From positions 5,352,501 to 5,416,500 of the forward strand of contig NC_010162.1 in the NCBI RefSeq assembly GCF_000067165.1: a stretch of DNA of 64,000 bases, written 5' to 3'. The position numbers were made by a program, and so were the translations under genes. Origin of the DNA: Sorangium cellulosum So ce56. Its GTDB lineage: Bacteria > Myxococcota_A > Polyangia > Polyangiales > Polyangiaceae. Below the pieces are notes generated by a model, which was not told the origin of the DNA, made no database searches, and saw nothing but the letters and a program-made list of their open reading frames with translations. Below, in pieces: positions 56,474-64,000 of the stretch (position 1 is its first letter; every line of letters starts with the position of its first letter).

Positions 56474-56645
56474 GAGATCACCGGGCATGCTCACCGGAGC
56501 GTGACGCAGCGGCGCTCTGGCCGGCTCTGCGCAAGCTGGTTGTCGTGCCGTCTCGCTCGCCGGCTCTTCAGGCCTCTTCAAATGGCGCAGACCGCGCTGG
56601 CCAGGGGCCGCCGCCGCGAGCTGTCATGTCAGCGCCCTGGGAGAT

Positions 56646-56858
56646 TCAACCGCTCACGTCCTCCGCCGCCGCCGGGACCGGGACGACGACGACGCGCTTG
56701 CACCGCCGGCACTTCAGCTCGACGCCGCCGGGCACATACCGGGCGAGGAGGCTGCCGCAGCCGCAACGCACGGAATTGGGCTCGGCACGTCCAGCAACGC
56801 CGCAGTGATCACACCGGCTGTCGAGCGGAGCAGTCGCCTTCGACATCAGGTTGTCCAT
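56646..56858 (-). CDS. Small zinc-ribbon protein, Com-like
   Basis: A 70-aa protein with CDHC, RCGCGSLLARYV and ELKCRRCKRVVVV, a Cys layout resembling the Com translational regulator of Mu-like phages and its bacterial relatives. It probably binds zinc and RNA or protein. Its start lies 22 bp from an iron-box-like palindrome (TGAAAGTCACTTTCA at 56881-56895). That makes it the first gene of the leftward receptor operon, so it may act in iron-dependent control. No other phage genes are nearby. An alternative start is 12 bp in (MSKATAPLD). Confidence 0.7.
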   Translation of the reverse strand: MDNLMSKATAPLDSRCDHCGVAGRAEPNSVRCGCGSLLARYVPGGVELKCRRCKRVVVVPVPAAAEDVSG

Positions 56859-56880
56859 CGTGGAACCCCATTCTCAATAA

Positions 56881-56937
56881 TGAAAGTCACTTTCACTTTC
56901 AATCTGAAACCTGCCATGCTACCAACAGCGTTGTCAA
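56881..56937 (-). promoter_or_regulatory. Promoter of the receptor operon with iron box
   Basis: Minus-strand TTGACA at 56937-56932 with a weak -10 near 56914-56908, then a box at 56904-56881 holding the perfect 7-1-7 palindrome TGAAAGTCACTTTCA. On the plus strand it shares about 19 of 24 bases with the mxcG box. It would give iron-repressed expression of the zinc-ribbon, receptor, lipoprotein and PepSY genes. Confidence 0.6.
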
Positions 56938-57125
56938 GCGAAAGCGGTCGGAGAGCGTCCACTGCGCCCGCGAGGCGTCGCGACGTCCGCAGGTCCGAGC
57001 GGCGCGAGATCGCGGCCGAAACGGCGCGATCTGCGCGCTCGCTCGGGTCGCCGGCGCCATGCCTCGCTGGCGCGGACAGGTCCCCGCGGGACGGTGGCCC
57101 GCGGCGGGAGTCCCAACGAATTCGC

Positions 57126-57185
57126 TTGACAATGCCCACCCTACCTCACCATAAACGAACTTGAAAGTAGTTTTCATTTTCATTC
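57126..57185 (+). promoter_or_regulatory. mxcG promoter with iron box
   Basis: TTGACA at 57126-57131, 18 bp, then CATAAA at 57150-57155, a good pair. The predicted start at about 57162 coincides with TGAAAGTAGTTTTCATTTTC (57162-57181). The following 262 nt (57186-57447) form a long untranslated leader before mxcG. Open frames in it are Arg-rich and not believed. AGGAGGG at 57433-57439 is the mxcG ribosome-binding site. Confidence 0.7.
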
Positions 57186-57447
57186 GCTCGTCGATGCCGA
57201 GATGGCCACGCCCATCGCGGCGTCATCGAGCTGGGTTCGCCGTCGGGACGACGTCCGGCGCCCCTGCCCTGCGTGCTCTCGGGGCTCGGGCCCCGTGCGC
57301 CGGCGGGCTCCGCTTTCGTTCCAGCGGCGCTGGCTAGGGCGTCACGGCCGCCTTTGCGCCGTCGTCGCGGGCCGCGGATCGCCTGCCGCGAGCGTGCCTC
57401 TGGCGGCTGTCCCGTCGAGCGCCGGTTGAACCAGGAGGGTTGTCGTC

Positions 57448-60400
57448 ATGGTCGCTCCTCAGGACGCGCGCTGGCCGCTGTCGGCCGCGCAGCACGGTAT
57501 CTGGCTGGGCCAGCAGCTCGACCCCGCGAGCCCGGTGTACAACGCGGGCGAGTGCGTCGAGATCTGCGGGGCCCTCGATCTCGCGACCCTCGAGGCCGCG
57601 ATACGCCAGGCCGCCTCGGAGGCAGAGGCGCTGCACGTGCGCTTTACGAGCGAGGCGGATGGGCCGCGCCAGCGCCTCGACCTGTCCCCTGACTTCCCTG
57701 TACACCGCGTCGACGTCGGCGCGGCGCCGGACGCGTTCACCGCGGCCGAGGCGTGGATGCGCGAGGATCTCGCGAGGCCGGTGGATCTCGCGCGCGGGCC
57801 CCTCTTCACGGAGGCGCTGTTCACGGCGGGGCCCGATCGGCTCTTCTGGTACCAGCGCGCGCACCACATCGCGCTGGACGGCTACGGCTTCTCGCTGATC
57901 GCGCGGCGGGTGGCCGAGATCTACACCGCGCGCGTCGAGGGCCGATCGAGCGAAGGCGGCGCCTTCGGGTCGCTGCGCCGGGTCGTCGACGAGGATCTGG
58001 CCTACCGCGCCTCCCCCGATCTGGAGCGCGATCGCGCCTTCTGGACGCAGCGCTTCGCCGATCGGCCCGAGCCGGTGAGCCTCGGCGACGAGCCGGCGCC
58101 CGCGTCGCGCGCCTGCCTGCGCCGGACGGCGTCGCTCGCGCCGTCCACCGTCGACCGGCTGAAGGACGTGGCGCGCCAGGCGAAGGCGACCTGGCCCGAC
58201 GTCGTGATCGCCGCGACCGCGGCGTACGTGCACCGGCTCACCGGCGCGCCCGAGATCGTCCTGGGGCTGCCCGTGATGGGGCGCCTCGGCTCGGTGTCGC
58301 TGCGCATCCCGGGCATGGTCATGAACATCGTCCCGCTCCGGGTGCCTGTCGCGGAGGGCGCAAGCCTGGCCGATGTCGCCCGGCAGGTCGCGTCCGAGCT
58401 CGCGGCCATCCGGCCCCACCTGCGGTATCGCTACGAGCAGCTGCGCCGGGATCTCAAGCTGATCGGCGGCGGCCGCCGGCTGTTCGGCCCGGTGGTCAAC
58501 ATCATGCCGTTCGATTACGACCTGCGCTTCGCGGGGCATCGCGGCGTCGCGCACAACATCTCCGCCGGCCCGGTCGAGGATCTGTCGTTCGGCGTCTATG
58601 CGAGGTCGGACGGGCGCGGGCCGCGGCTCGACCTCGACGCCAACCCGGCCTGCTACGGCGACGACGATCTCTCGGCGCACCAGCGGCGCTTCCTCGCGTT
58701 CCTGGAGGCGGTCGCCGAGGCCCCCGAGCAGGCCCTCGATCGCGCCGAGATCGACCTCCCCCGGGCCGCGGCGCGCGCGCCCGGCGCGCAGGCGGTCGCG
58801 ACCGAGCAGCCCGGCGCGCTGCTCGACGGGGGCCCGCTGCCCGCGCCGGCGCGCCCCGTCGTCGAGCAGATCGCCCTGCGCGCGCGCGAGCGGCCAGACG
58901 CGACAGCCATCCAGCACGGCCTCGAGCGCGTGACCTACGGCGAGCTCGACCTCGCCGCCCGGCGGCTCGCCGCCCGGCTCGCCGCGCTCGGCGCCGGGCC
59001 GGACACGCTGGTCGCGGTGCTCCTGCCGCGCAGCGTCGGCGCCATCACCGCGATCCTCGGCGCGCTCTACGCCGGCGCAGGCTACCTCCCCCTCGATCCG
59101 GACGGGCCGCAGCCGAGGACGACGGCGATCCTCGACGACGCAAGACCGGCGATCATCGTCACGACGTCGCCGCACGCCGCGAAGGTGGGGAGCGATCGCG
59201 CGGCGCGCCTCGTGCTCCTGGACGAGGCGATCCACGGCGCGCCGGCGCGGGCGCTGGTCCAGGGCGCGGAGGAGCACCTGGCGTACGTCATCTACACGTC
59301 CGGCTCCACCGGCCGCCCGAACGGCGTCATGATCGAGCGCGGCGCGCTGGCCCACTTCGTGGCGGCCGCGACCCACCGCTACGATCTGCGCCGCGACGAC
59401 CGGGTGCTGCAGTTCGCGCCGCTGCACTTCGACGCCAGCGTCGAGGAGATCTTCCTGACCCTGTGCGCGGGCGCCGCCCTGGTGCTGCGCACGGACGAGA
59501 TGCTGCAATCCGTGCCGCGGCTGCTCGACGCCTGCGAAAGGCACCGGATCACCGTCCTGGATCTGCCGACCGCGTTCTGGCACGAGCTCGCCTACGGCCT
59601 CTCGACCGGCGCGGCGTCACTCCCCGAGAGCGTCCGCACCGTCATCATCGGCGGCGAGGCGGCGCTGCCCGAGCGCGTCGAGCGCTTCCGCCGCGCCGTC
59701 GGCCGGCGCGCGCGGCTGCTCAACACCTACGGCCCCACCGAGGCGACCGTCGTCGCCTCGGCCGCCACGCTGAGCGGCGGCGACGCGCCGGACGAGGCGC
59801 CAGACGACAGACACGAGGCGCCGATCGGCACGCCGCTGCCCGGGGTCCGCGCTGCCATCATCGACACGCGCACGCACACGCACGCGCGTGGCCGGCTGGC
59901 CCCGCGGGGCGCCGTGGGAGAGCTCCACCTCATCGGGCCAGGGCTGGCGAGGGGGTACCTCGGGCGGCCGGACCTCGACGCCGCGCGCTTCGTCGTGCTC
60001 GACCAGCTGGAGGGCCGCCCGCGCGCGTACCGCACCGGCGACCTGGTCCTCCAGCGGGCCGACGGGCAGATGGTCTTCGTCGGGCGCGTCGACGACGAGC
60101 TCAAGATCAGCGGCCACCGCGTCGATCCGCTCGAGATCGAGGCCGCGCTCCTGCGCCACCCTTCCGTGCGGGAGGCGGCCGTCATCGGGCACGCCTCGGC
60201 CGGCGGCGGCAAGCGCCTGTCCGCGTTCCTCGTCGCCGGGGACCCCGCCCCGTCGCCGGCCGAGCTCCGCCGGCACGCGCGCTCGCTGCTCCCCGCGGCC
60301 GCCGTCCCCTCGGCCTTCGTGCTCACCGATCGGCTGCCGAGGACGAGCTCCGGCAAGATCGACCGCAAGGCGCTGCGGGAGGCGCCGATCGCCGCGGCGG

Positions 60401-61881
60401 CGGAGCCGCCTGCCGCCGCGACGGCGCTCGAGCGGCAGCTGCTGCAGGTCTGGGAGCAGGTGCTCGGCGTGAGCGGCCTGTCGGCGCACGACGATTTCTT
60501 CGAGCGCGGCGGCCAGTCGCTGCAGACGATCCAGGTCGCCAACCGGCTCAGCGTCGATCTCGGGCGGGAGATCCCCGTCGCGATGGTCTTCCGCCACCCG
60601 ACCGTCGCGGCGCTCGCGCGCGCCCTCGACGAGGCGCAGGGCGCGGCGGCGGCGGCGCAGACGAGCGGCGAGCCCCCCGGCGCGATGCTGGCCGACGCCG
60701 AGCTCCCCGAGGACGTCGTCCCCCGATCGCTCGTGTGGTCCGGCGGCGGCGGTCGCCCGCGGCAGATCGTGCTCACCGGCGCGAGCGGCTTCGTCGGCGC
60801 GCACCTGCTCCACGAGCTCCTGGCGCAGACCGACGCGACCGTGGTCTGCCTGGTGCGCGCCGAGAGCGAGGCGCACGCAGCGGAGCGGATCCGGCAGGCG
60901 CTCTCGAAGCAGCGCCTGCCGGTGGGCGGCATCGACGCGCGGGTGCTCGCCGTGCCCGCCGACCTGACGCAGCCCCGCCTCGGCCTGAGCGCCGCGCGGT
61001 TCGGCCAGCTCGCCGCGGAGTGCGACGCCATCTACCACAACGCCGCGGTGGTGAGCCTCGTGCGCGACTACCGCAGCCTGCGCGCCGCCAACGTGATCGG
61101 CACGCGCGAGGCGCTCCGCCTGGCCGCGGCGGTGCGCCCCAAGCCGCTGCACCACGTGTCGACGCTCGCCGTGGCCCCGGGCATCGCGGCGAGCCCCGAG
61201 GTCGCGGAGGAGTTCGTACCGCCGCACCCCGGCCTGCGCGACGGTTACCAGCAGAGCAAGTGGGCGGCCGAGCGCCTGGTGCAGCAGGCCGCCGAGCGCG
61301 GGCTGCCGGTCGCCGTGTACCGCCTGGGTCGCGTCGTCGGCGCGCCCGACGCCGGCGTCGTCAACGAGCAGGATCTGGTCTTCCGGCTGCTGCGGGCCGG
61401 CATCCCCGCCGGCGTCCTGCCCGATCTCGACGTGAGGGAGGTGTGGACGCCCGTCGACTACGTCGGGCGCGCGATCGTGCATCTCTCCCTGACCGCGCAG
61501 GCCACGGGCGCCGTGGTCAACGTCGCCCCTGCGCCCGAGGTCCGGCTGACGGAGCTCTTCGACTGGGCGCGCGACTACGGCTACCCGGTCGAGCGGCGCC
61601 CTGTCGCGGCGTGGCGCGCGCGGCTGAAGGACGGCGCCGACGCCGCGGACAGCGCCACGCTCGCGTTCTTCGATCTCCAGTCGGCCCCGGCCGACGGAGA
61701 GGCGACCTTCGGCATCGGGCGCGTGCGCTGCGACAACCTGGAGCGCGGCCTGGCCGGCACCGGCATCACGTGCCCGCCGATCGATCGCGCGCTCCTCCAC
61801 CGCTACCTCGATCGCTGCGTCGAGGAAGGCCTCCTGCCGCCCCCTTCCAGCGCGGCGCGGCGAGCGCCGCGCCCCGCATGA
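57448..61881 (+). CDS. mxcG: Myxochelin non-ribosomal peptide synthetase (C-A-T-reductase)
   Basis: A one-module NRPS of 1477 aa. The condensation domain has HHIALDG at 139-145 and joins dihydroxybenzoyl groups to both amines of lysine. The adenylation domain has YTSGSTGRPNG near 616-626, NTYGPTEAT, YRTGDLV and a TSSGKIDRKAL end. Read against GrsA, the specificity pocket is D-A-E-D-I-G-T-V-V-K, like lysine-type codes. The carrier has GGQS with Ser1024. The C-terminal thioester reductase has LTGASGFVG near 1110 and YxxxK (Y1267, K1271); it releases the chain as aldehyde or alcohol. It follows an iron-box promoter and precedes mxcL. Confidence 0.95.
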   Translation: MVAPQDARWPLSAAQHGIWLGQQLDPASPVYNAGECVEICGALDLATLEAAIRQAASEAEALHVRFTSEADGPRQRLDLSPDFPVHRVDVGAAPDAFTAAEAWMREDLARPVDLARGPLFTEALFTAGPDRLFWYQRAHHIALDGYGFSLIARRVAEIYTARVEGRSSEGGAFGSLRRVVDEDLAYRASPDLERDRAFWTQRFADRPEPVSLGDEPAPASRACLRRTASLAPSTVDRLKDVARQAKATWPDVVIAATAAYVHRLTGAPEIVLGLPVMGRLGSVSLRIPGMVMNIVPLRVPVAEGASLADVARQVASELAAIRPHLRYRYEQLRRDLKLIGGGRRLFGPVVNIMPFDYDLRFAGHRGVAHNISAGPVEDLSFGVYARSDGRGPRLDLDANPACYGDDDLSAHQRRFLAFLEAVAEAPEQALDRAEIDLPRAAARAPGAQAVATEQPGALLDGGPLPAPARPVVEQIALRARERPDATAIQHGLERVTYGELDLAARRLAARLAALGAGPDTLVAVLLPRSVGAITAILGALYAGAGYLPLDPDGPQPRTTAILDDARPAIIVTTSPHAAKVGSDRAARLVLLDEAIHGAPARALVQGAEEHLAYVIYTSGSTGRPNGVMIERGALAHFVAAATHRYDLRRDDRVLQFAPLHFDASVEEIFLTLCAGAALVLRTDEMLQSVPRLLDACERHRITVLDLPTAFWHELAYGLSTGAASLPESVRTVIIGGEAALPERVERFRRAVGRRARLLNTYGPTEATVVASAATLSGGDAPDEAPDDRHEAPIGTPLPGVRAAIIDTRTHTHARGRLAPRGAVGELHLIGPGLARGYLGRPDLDAARFVVLDQLEGRPRAYRTGDLVLQRADGQMVFVGRVDDELKISGHRVDPLEIEAALLRHPSVREAAVIGHASAGGGKRLSAFLVAGDPAPSPAELRRHARSLLPAAAVPSAFVLTDRLPRTSSGKIDRKALREAPIAAAAEPPAAATALERQLLQVWEQVLGVSGLSAHDDFFERGGQSLQTIQVANRLSVDLGREIPVAMVFRHPTVAALARALDEAQGAAAAAQTSGEPPGAMLADAELPEDVVPRSLVWSGGGGRPRQIVLTGASGFVGAHLLHELLAQTDATVVCLVRAESEAHAAERIRQALSKQRLPVGGIDARVLAVPADLTQPRLGLSAARFGQLAAECDAIYHNAAVVSLVRDYRSLRAANVIGTREALRLAAAVRPKPLHHVSTLAVAPGIAASPEVAEEFVPPHPGLRDGYQQSKWAAERLVQQAAERGLPVAVYRLGRVVGAPDAGVVNEQDLVFRLLRAGIPAGVLPDLDVREVWTPVDYVGRAIVHLSLTAQATGAVVNVAPAPEVRLTELFDWARDYGYPVERRPVAAWRARLKDGADAADSATLAFFDLQSAPADGEATFGIGRVRCDNLERGLAGTGITCPPIDRALLHRYLDRCVEEGLLPPPSSAARRAPRPA

Positions 61882-61926
61882 CACCGGCTCACGGACGAGA
61901 ACCTCTAGCCAGAGAGAACGACCACG

Positions 61927-63249
61927 ATGACCACACAGACGATCGACCCACGGGACAGGAAGCAGGGAGGCGGCGCGCCGCAAGGCGCCGCGGAGGGGCT
62001 CCGGCTCGACCGCTCGAACGCGCTGCTCGCCGAAGCGCGCCGGCTCATCCCCGGCGTCACGCAGTCGCTCATGAAGCGGCCGGAGATGTTCGCGCTCGGC
62101 TCGTTCCCCGTGTACCTCGAGGGCGGCGAGGGCGCGCTGGTGCGCGACGTCGATGGAAACCAGTACATCGACTACATCTGCGGGCTCGGGGCGAACACGC
62201 TGGGGCACAACCACCCGGCGGTCGTCGACGCCATCCGGCGGCGGCTCGACAGGGGAATCCTTCACTCGCTGCCGACGGAGGTCGAGGTCACCGCCACGCA
62301 GGACCTCGTCGCGCTGACCCCGGGCGCCGAGATGGCCCGCTTCTTCAAGACCGGCGCGGACGCGACGTCCGCGGCCATCCGGCTCGCCCGCCACGTGACC
62401 GGCAAGGAGAGGGTCGTCACCATCGGCTACAACGGCTGGCACGACCACTTCATGTTCGACACCCCCGGCGTCCCGGCGGTGCTGCGCGAGTACACGTACC
62501 GCATGCCGCTCATGGCCGAGGCCGACGAGCAGCCGCTGCTCGATCTCATCGCGAGCAAGGGCCCTGAGCTCGCGCTCGTGCTGCTCTCGCTGCCCTACAA
62601 GCGATGCGTCTCGGCGGAGTACCTGCGCGAGGTGCGCGAGGCGTGCCGCGCCCAGGGCGTGCTGTTCGTCCTCGACGAGGTCGTCACCGGCTTCCGGCTC
62701 GCCCGCGGCGGCGCGCAGGAGTACTACCAGATCGAGGCTGATTTCGTGTGCCTCTCGAAGGGCATCGCCGCGGGCATGCCGCTGTCGGCGATCGCCGGGC
62801 CGCGCCAGGTGATGAGCCGGCTCTCGGAGCTCCAGGTGTCGACGACGTTCGGCGGCGAGATGCTCTCGCTGGAGGTCTGCAGGGCGGCGCTGCGCGAGTA
62901 CCGCGAGACCGACTACGTCGCGAGGGTCGCCGCGCTCGGAAAGCGGCTCCGCGAGGGCATCAACCGGCGCGCGGAGCAGGGCGGCTTCCCGCTGCGCGTC
63001 GTGGGATACGACGCGATCCCCTTCTTCCTCATGGCCGAGGATCTGGCCGTCCACACGAAGCGCATGGAGCCGTTCGTCGGCGCGATGGCGAGGCGCGGCG
63101 TCCTGCTGCGGCGCGACGTCAACTTCCTCTGCGGCGCGCACACCGAGGCGCAGATCGATCACACGATCGACGCGGCGCACGACGCGCTGCTCGAGCTGGC
63201 GAGCCGCGGCGTGATCGAGCGCGGCGCGGGCGCGAGGGCCCGGAGCTGA
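61927..63249 (+). CDS. mxcL: PLP-dependent aminotransferase for myxochelin B (glutamate-1-semialdehyde aminomutase-like)
   Basis: Transaminates the aldehyde released by MxcG to give the amine form (myxochelin B in known clusters). It has 440 aa. Class III fold: IPGVTQSLMKRPEMFALGSF, YIDYICGLGANTLGHNHPAV, KTGADATSAAIRLARHVTG, PLP-Asp in FVLDEVVTGFRLARGG, and the Schiff-base Lys278 in VCLSKGIAAGMPLSA, then STTFGGEMLS. All catalytic residues are present. It starts 45 bp after mxcG and the MFS gene follows 10 bp later, so the three are one transcript. Confidence 0.94.
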   Translation: MTTQTIDPRDRKQGGGAPQGAAEGLRLDRSNALLAEARRLIPGVTQSLMKRPEMFALGSFPVYLEGGEGALVRDVDGNQYIDYICGLGANTLGHNHPAVVDAIRRRLDRGILHSLPTEVEVTATQDLVALTPGAEMARFFKTGADATSAAIRLARHVTGKERVVTIGYNGWHDHFMFDTPGVPAVLREYTYRMPLMAEADEQPLLDLIASKGPELALVLLSLPYKRCVSAEYLREVREACRAQGVLFVLDEVVTGFRLARGGAQEYYQIEADFVCLSKGIAAGMPLSAIAGPRQVMSRLSELQVSTTFGGEMLSLEVCRAALREYRETDYVARVAALGKRLREGINRRAEQGGFPLRVVGYDAIPFFLMAEDLAVHTKRMEPFVGAMARRGVLLRRDVNFLCGAHTEAQIDHTIDAAHDALLELASRGVIERGAGARARS

Positions 63250-63259
63250 GCCCACGGTC

Positions 63260-64000
63260 GTGCTGAACGCTCGCTCCGAACGGACGCTCCTGTTCCTCAT
63301 CGCCGCGGTCCAGTTCGTCAACCTGCTCGACTTCATGGTCGTCATGCCGCTCGGGCCGGACTTCGCGGTCGCGCTCGGCATCCCGATGTCCGACATCGGC
63401 CTGATCGGCGGCAGCTACACCGCGGCGGCGGCGGTCTCGGGGGTCGCCGGCGCGTTCTTCCTGGACCGCTTCGACCGGCGCAGCGCGCTCGCCGTCGCGA
63501 TGCTCGGCCTCGTGCTCGGCACGGCCGCGGGCGGCCTCGCCACCGGCCTGCCGAGCCTGCTCGCGGCGCGCGTGCTCGCCGGGGCCTTCGGGGGGCCCGC
63601 GACCTCGATCGCGTTCTCCATCGTCGCGGACGCGATCCCGCCGGAGCGGCGCGGCAAGGCGATGGGCGTCGTGATGGGCGCCTACTCCCTGGCCGCGGTG
63701 CTCGGGGTGCCGGCCGGCCTCGAGCTCGCGCGGCGCGGCGGCTTCCAGGCGCCGTTCTTCGCCGTCGCTGCGCTCGGGCTCACCGTCGCGGGGCTCGCGC
63801 TGCTGCTGCTCCCCCCGATGCGCGGCCACCTCGCCGGGGCGCGGGCGCGCGCCGAGGACGACGCCCTGCGCGAGCTCCGCGCGCTCGTCGGCCGCCCGCT
63901 CGTGCTGCTCTCGTACGCGACGACGGCGGTCATGACGATGGCGTCGTTCCTCGTCATCCCGAACATCTCGGCCTACGTGCAGAACAACCTCGGCTACCCG
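63260..64000 (+). CDS. MFS transporter, probable siderophore exporter (partial, runs off the window)
   Basis: A GTG start 10 bp after the mxcL stop; the frame stays open for 247 codons to the window end. It begins VLNARSERTLLFLIAAVQFV, with NLLDFMVVMPLGPDFAVALG, a fully typical first segment of MFS drug/H+ antiporters, then AFFLDRFDRRSALAVAMLGL (the RxxGRR-like loop in degenerate form), AARVLAGAFGGPATSIAFSI and PPERRGKAMGVVMGAYSLAA. At least six hydrophobic segments are seen. The position in the cluster suggests export of myxochelin, as the permease genes of other myxochelin loci; a symbol is not assigned. Confidence 0.85.
   Translation, partial: MLNARSERTLLFLIAAVQFVNLLDFMVVMPLGPDFAVALGIPMSDIGLIGGSYTAAAAVSGVAGAFFLDRFDRRSALAVAMLGLVLGTAAGGLATGLPSLLAARVLAGAFGGPATSIAFSIVADAIPPERRGKAMGVVMGAYSLAAVLGVPAGLELARRGGFQAPFFAVAALGLTVAGLALLLLPPMRGHLAGARARAEDDALRELRALVGRPLVLLSYATTAVMTMASFLVIPNISAYVQNNLGYP

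Noticed and set aside
57202..57429. Small leader ORF before mxcG
   Set aside because: Arg/Pro/Ala-rich, no ribosome-binding site and no attenuation features; taken as untranslated leader.

Overview
The window is about 70% G+C and carries long, dense genes on both strands. It encodes eukaryote-like Ser/Thr kinase and STAND ATPase proteins, many lipoproteins with Gly/Ala/Ser-rich linkers, and a myxochelin-type siderophore pathway. Together these point to a myxobacterium of the Polyangiales (Sorangium-like) and to a chromosomal segment. No rRNA, tRNA, CRISPR array, prophage or intact transposase was seen.

Layout. 0.3-9.1 kb: a giant kinase/pseudo-cyclase/STAND ATPase, an unknown protein and a lytic transglycosylase-LysM-M16 fusion. 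9.4-20.5 kb: a MarR regulator, two lipoproteins, a CDP-alcohol phosphatidyltransferase, a PduO-type cobalamin adenosyltransferase, a rhodanese-MoeB protein, a MerR-TPR protein, small unknown proteins and a protein with an acidic region and a histone H1-like tail. 20.5-25.4 kb: a leftward operon of an M49-like peptidase lipoprotein, a membrane-anchored unknown and a GT-C glycosyltransferase. 25.6-37.5 kb: a phosphoesterase-membrane fusion, two tandem serine hydrolase lipoproteins, an unknown protein, a 43-bp tandem repeat, a Uma2 protein, an SRPBCC protein, an HTH-STAND-TPR protein, a 2OG-Fe(II) oxygenase and a Sir2 deacylase.

37.7-45.4 kb is a vitamin B12 regulon. One cobalamin riboswitch precedes nrdA-nrdB (class Ia ribonucleotide reductase). 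A second, facing left, precedes a BtuB-like TonB-dependent receptor whose stop codon overlaps the start of a predicted propeller lipoprotein. Both riboswitches have a -35/-10-like promoter placed so that transcription would start at the P1 helix.

45.5-64 kb is an iron regulon. mxcD-mxcE-mxcF, a ViuB-like reductase and mxcC make and activate 2,3-dihydroxybenzoate and recover iron. mxcG (C-A-T-reductase NRPS), mxcL (aminotransferase) and an MFS exporter cut by the window end complete and export a myxochelin-type siderophore. Between these blocks a leftward operon encodes a small zinc-ribbon protein, a TonB-dependent receptor with its own TonB C-terminal-like domain, a lipoprotein and a PepSY membrane protein. 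The last three are in the order of the Bacteroides XusA-XusB-XusC xenosiderophore system. Three promoters (upstream of mxcD, mxcG and the receptor operon) share TTGACA followed 33-36 nt later by a TGAAA...TTTTC/TTTCA box, read here as a Fur-type iron operator.

The most interesting proposal is that this bacterium pairs two TonB-dependent receptors, one B12-regulated and one iron-regulated, with cognate lipoproteins, as Bacteroidota do with BtuB-BtuG and XusA-XusB. Gene starts were chosen by ribosome-binding sites, signal peptides and domain boundaries. Functional calls rest on motifs read by eye.
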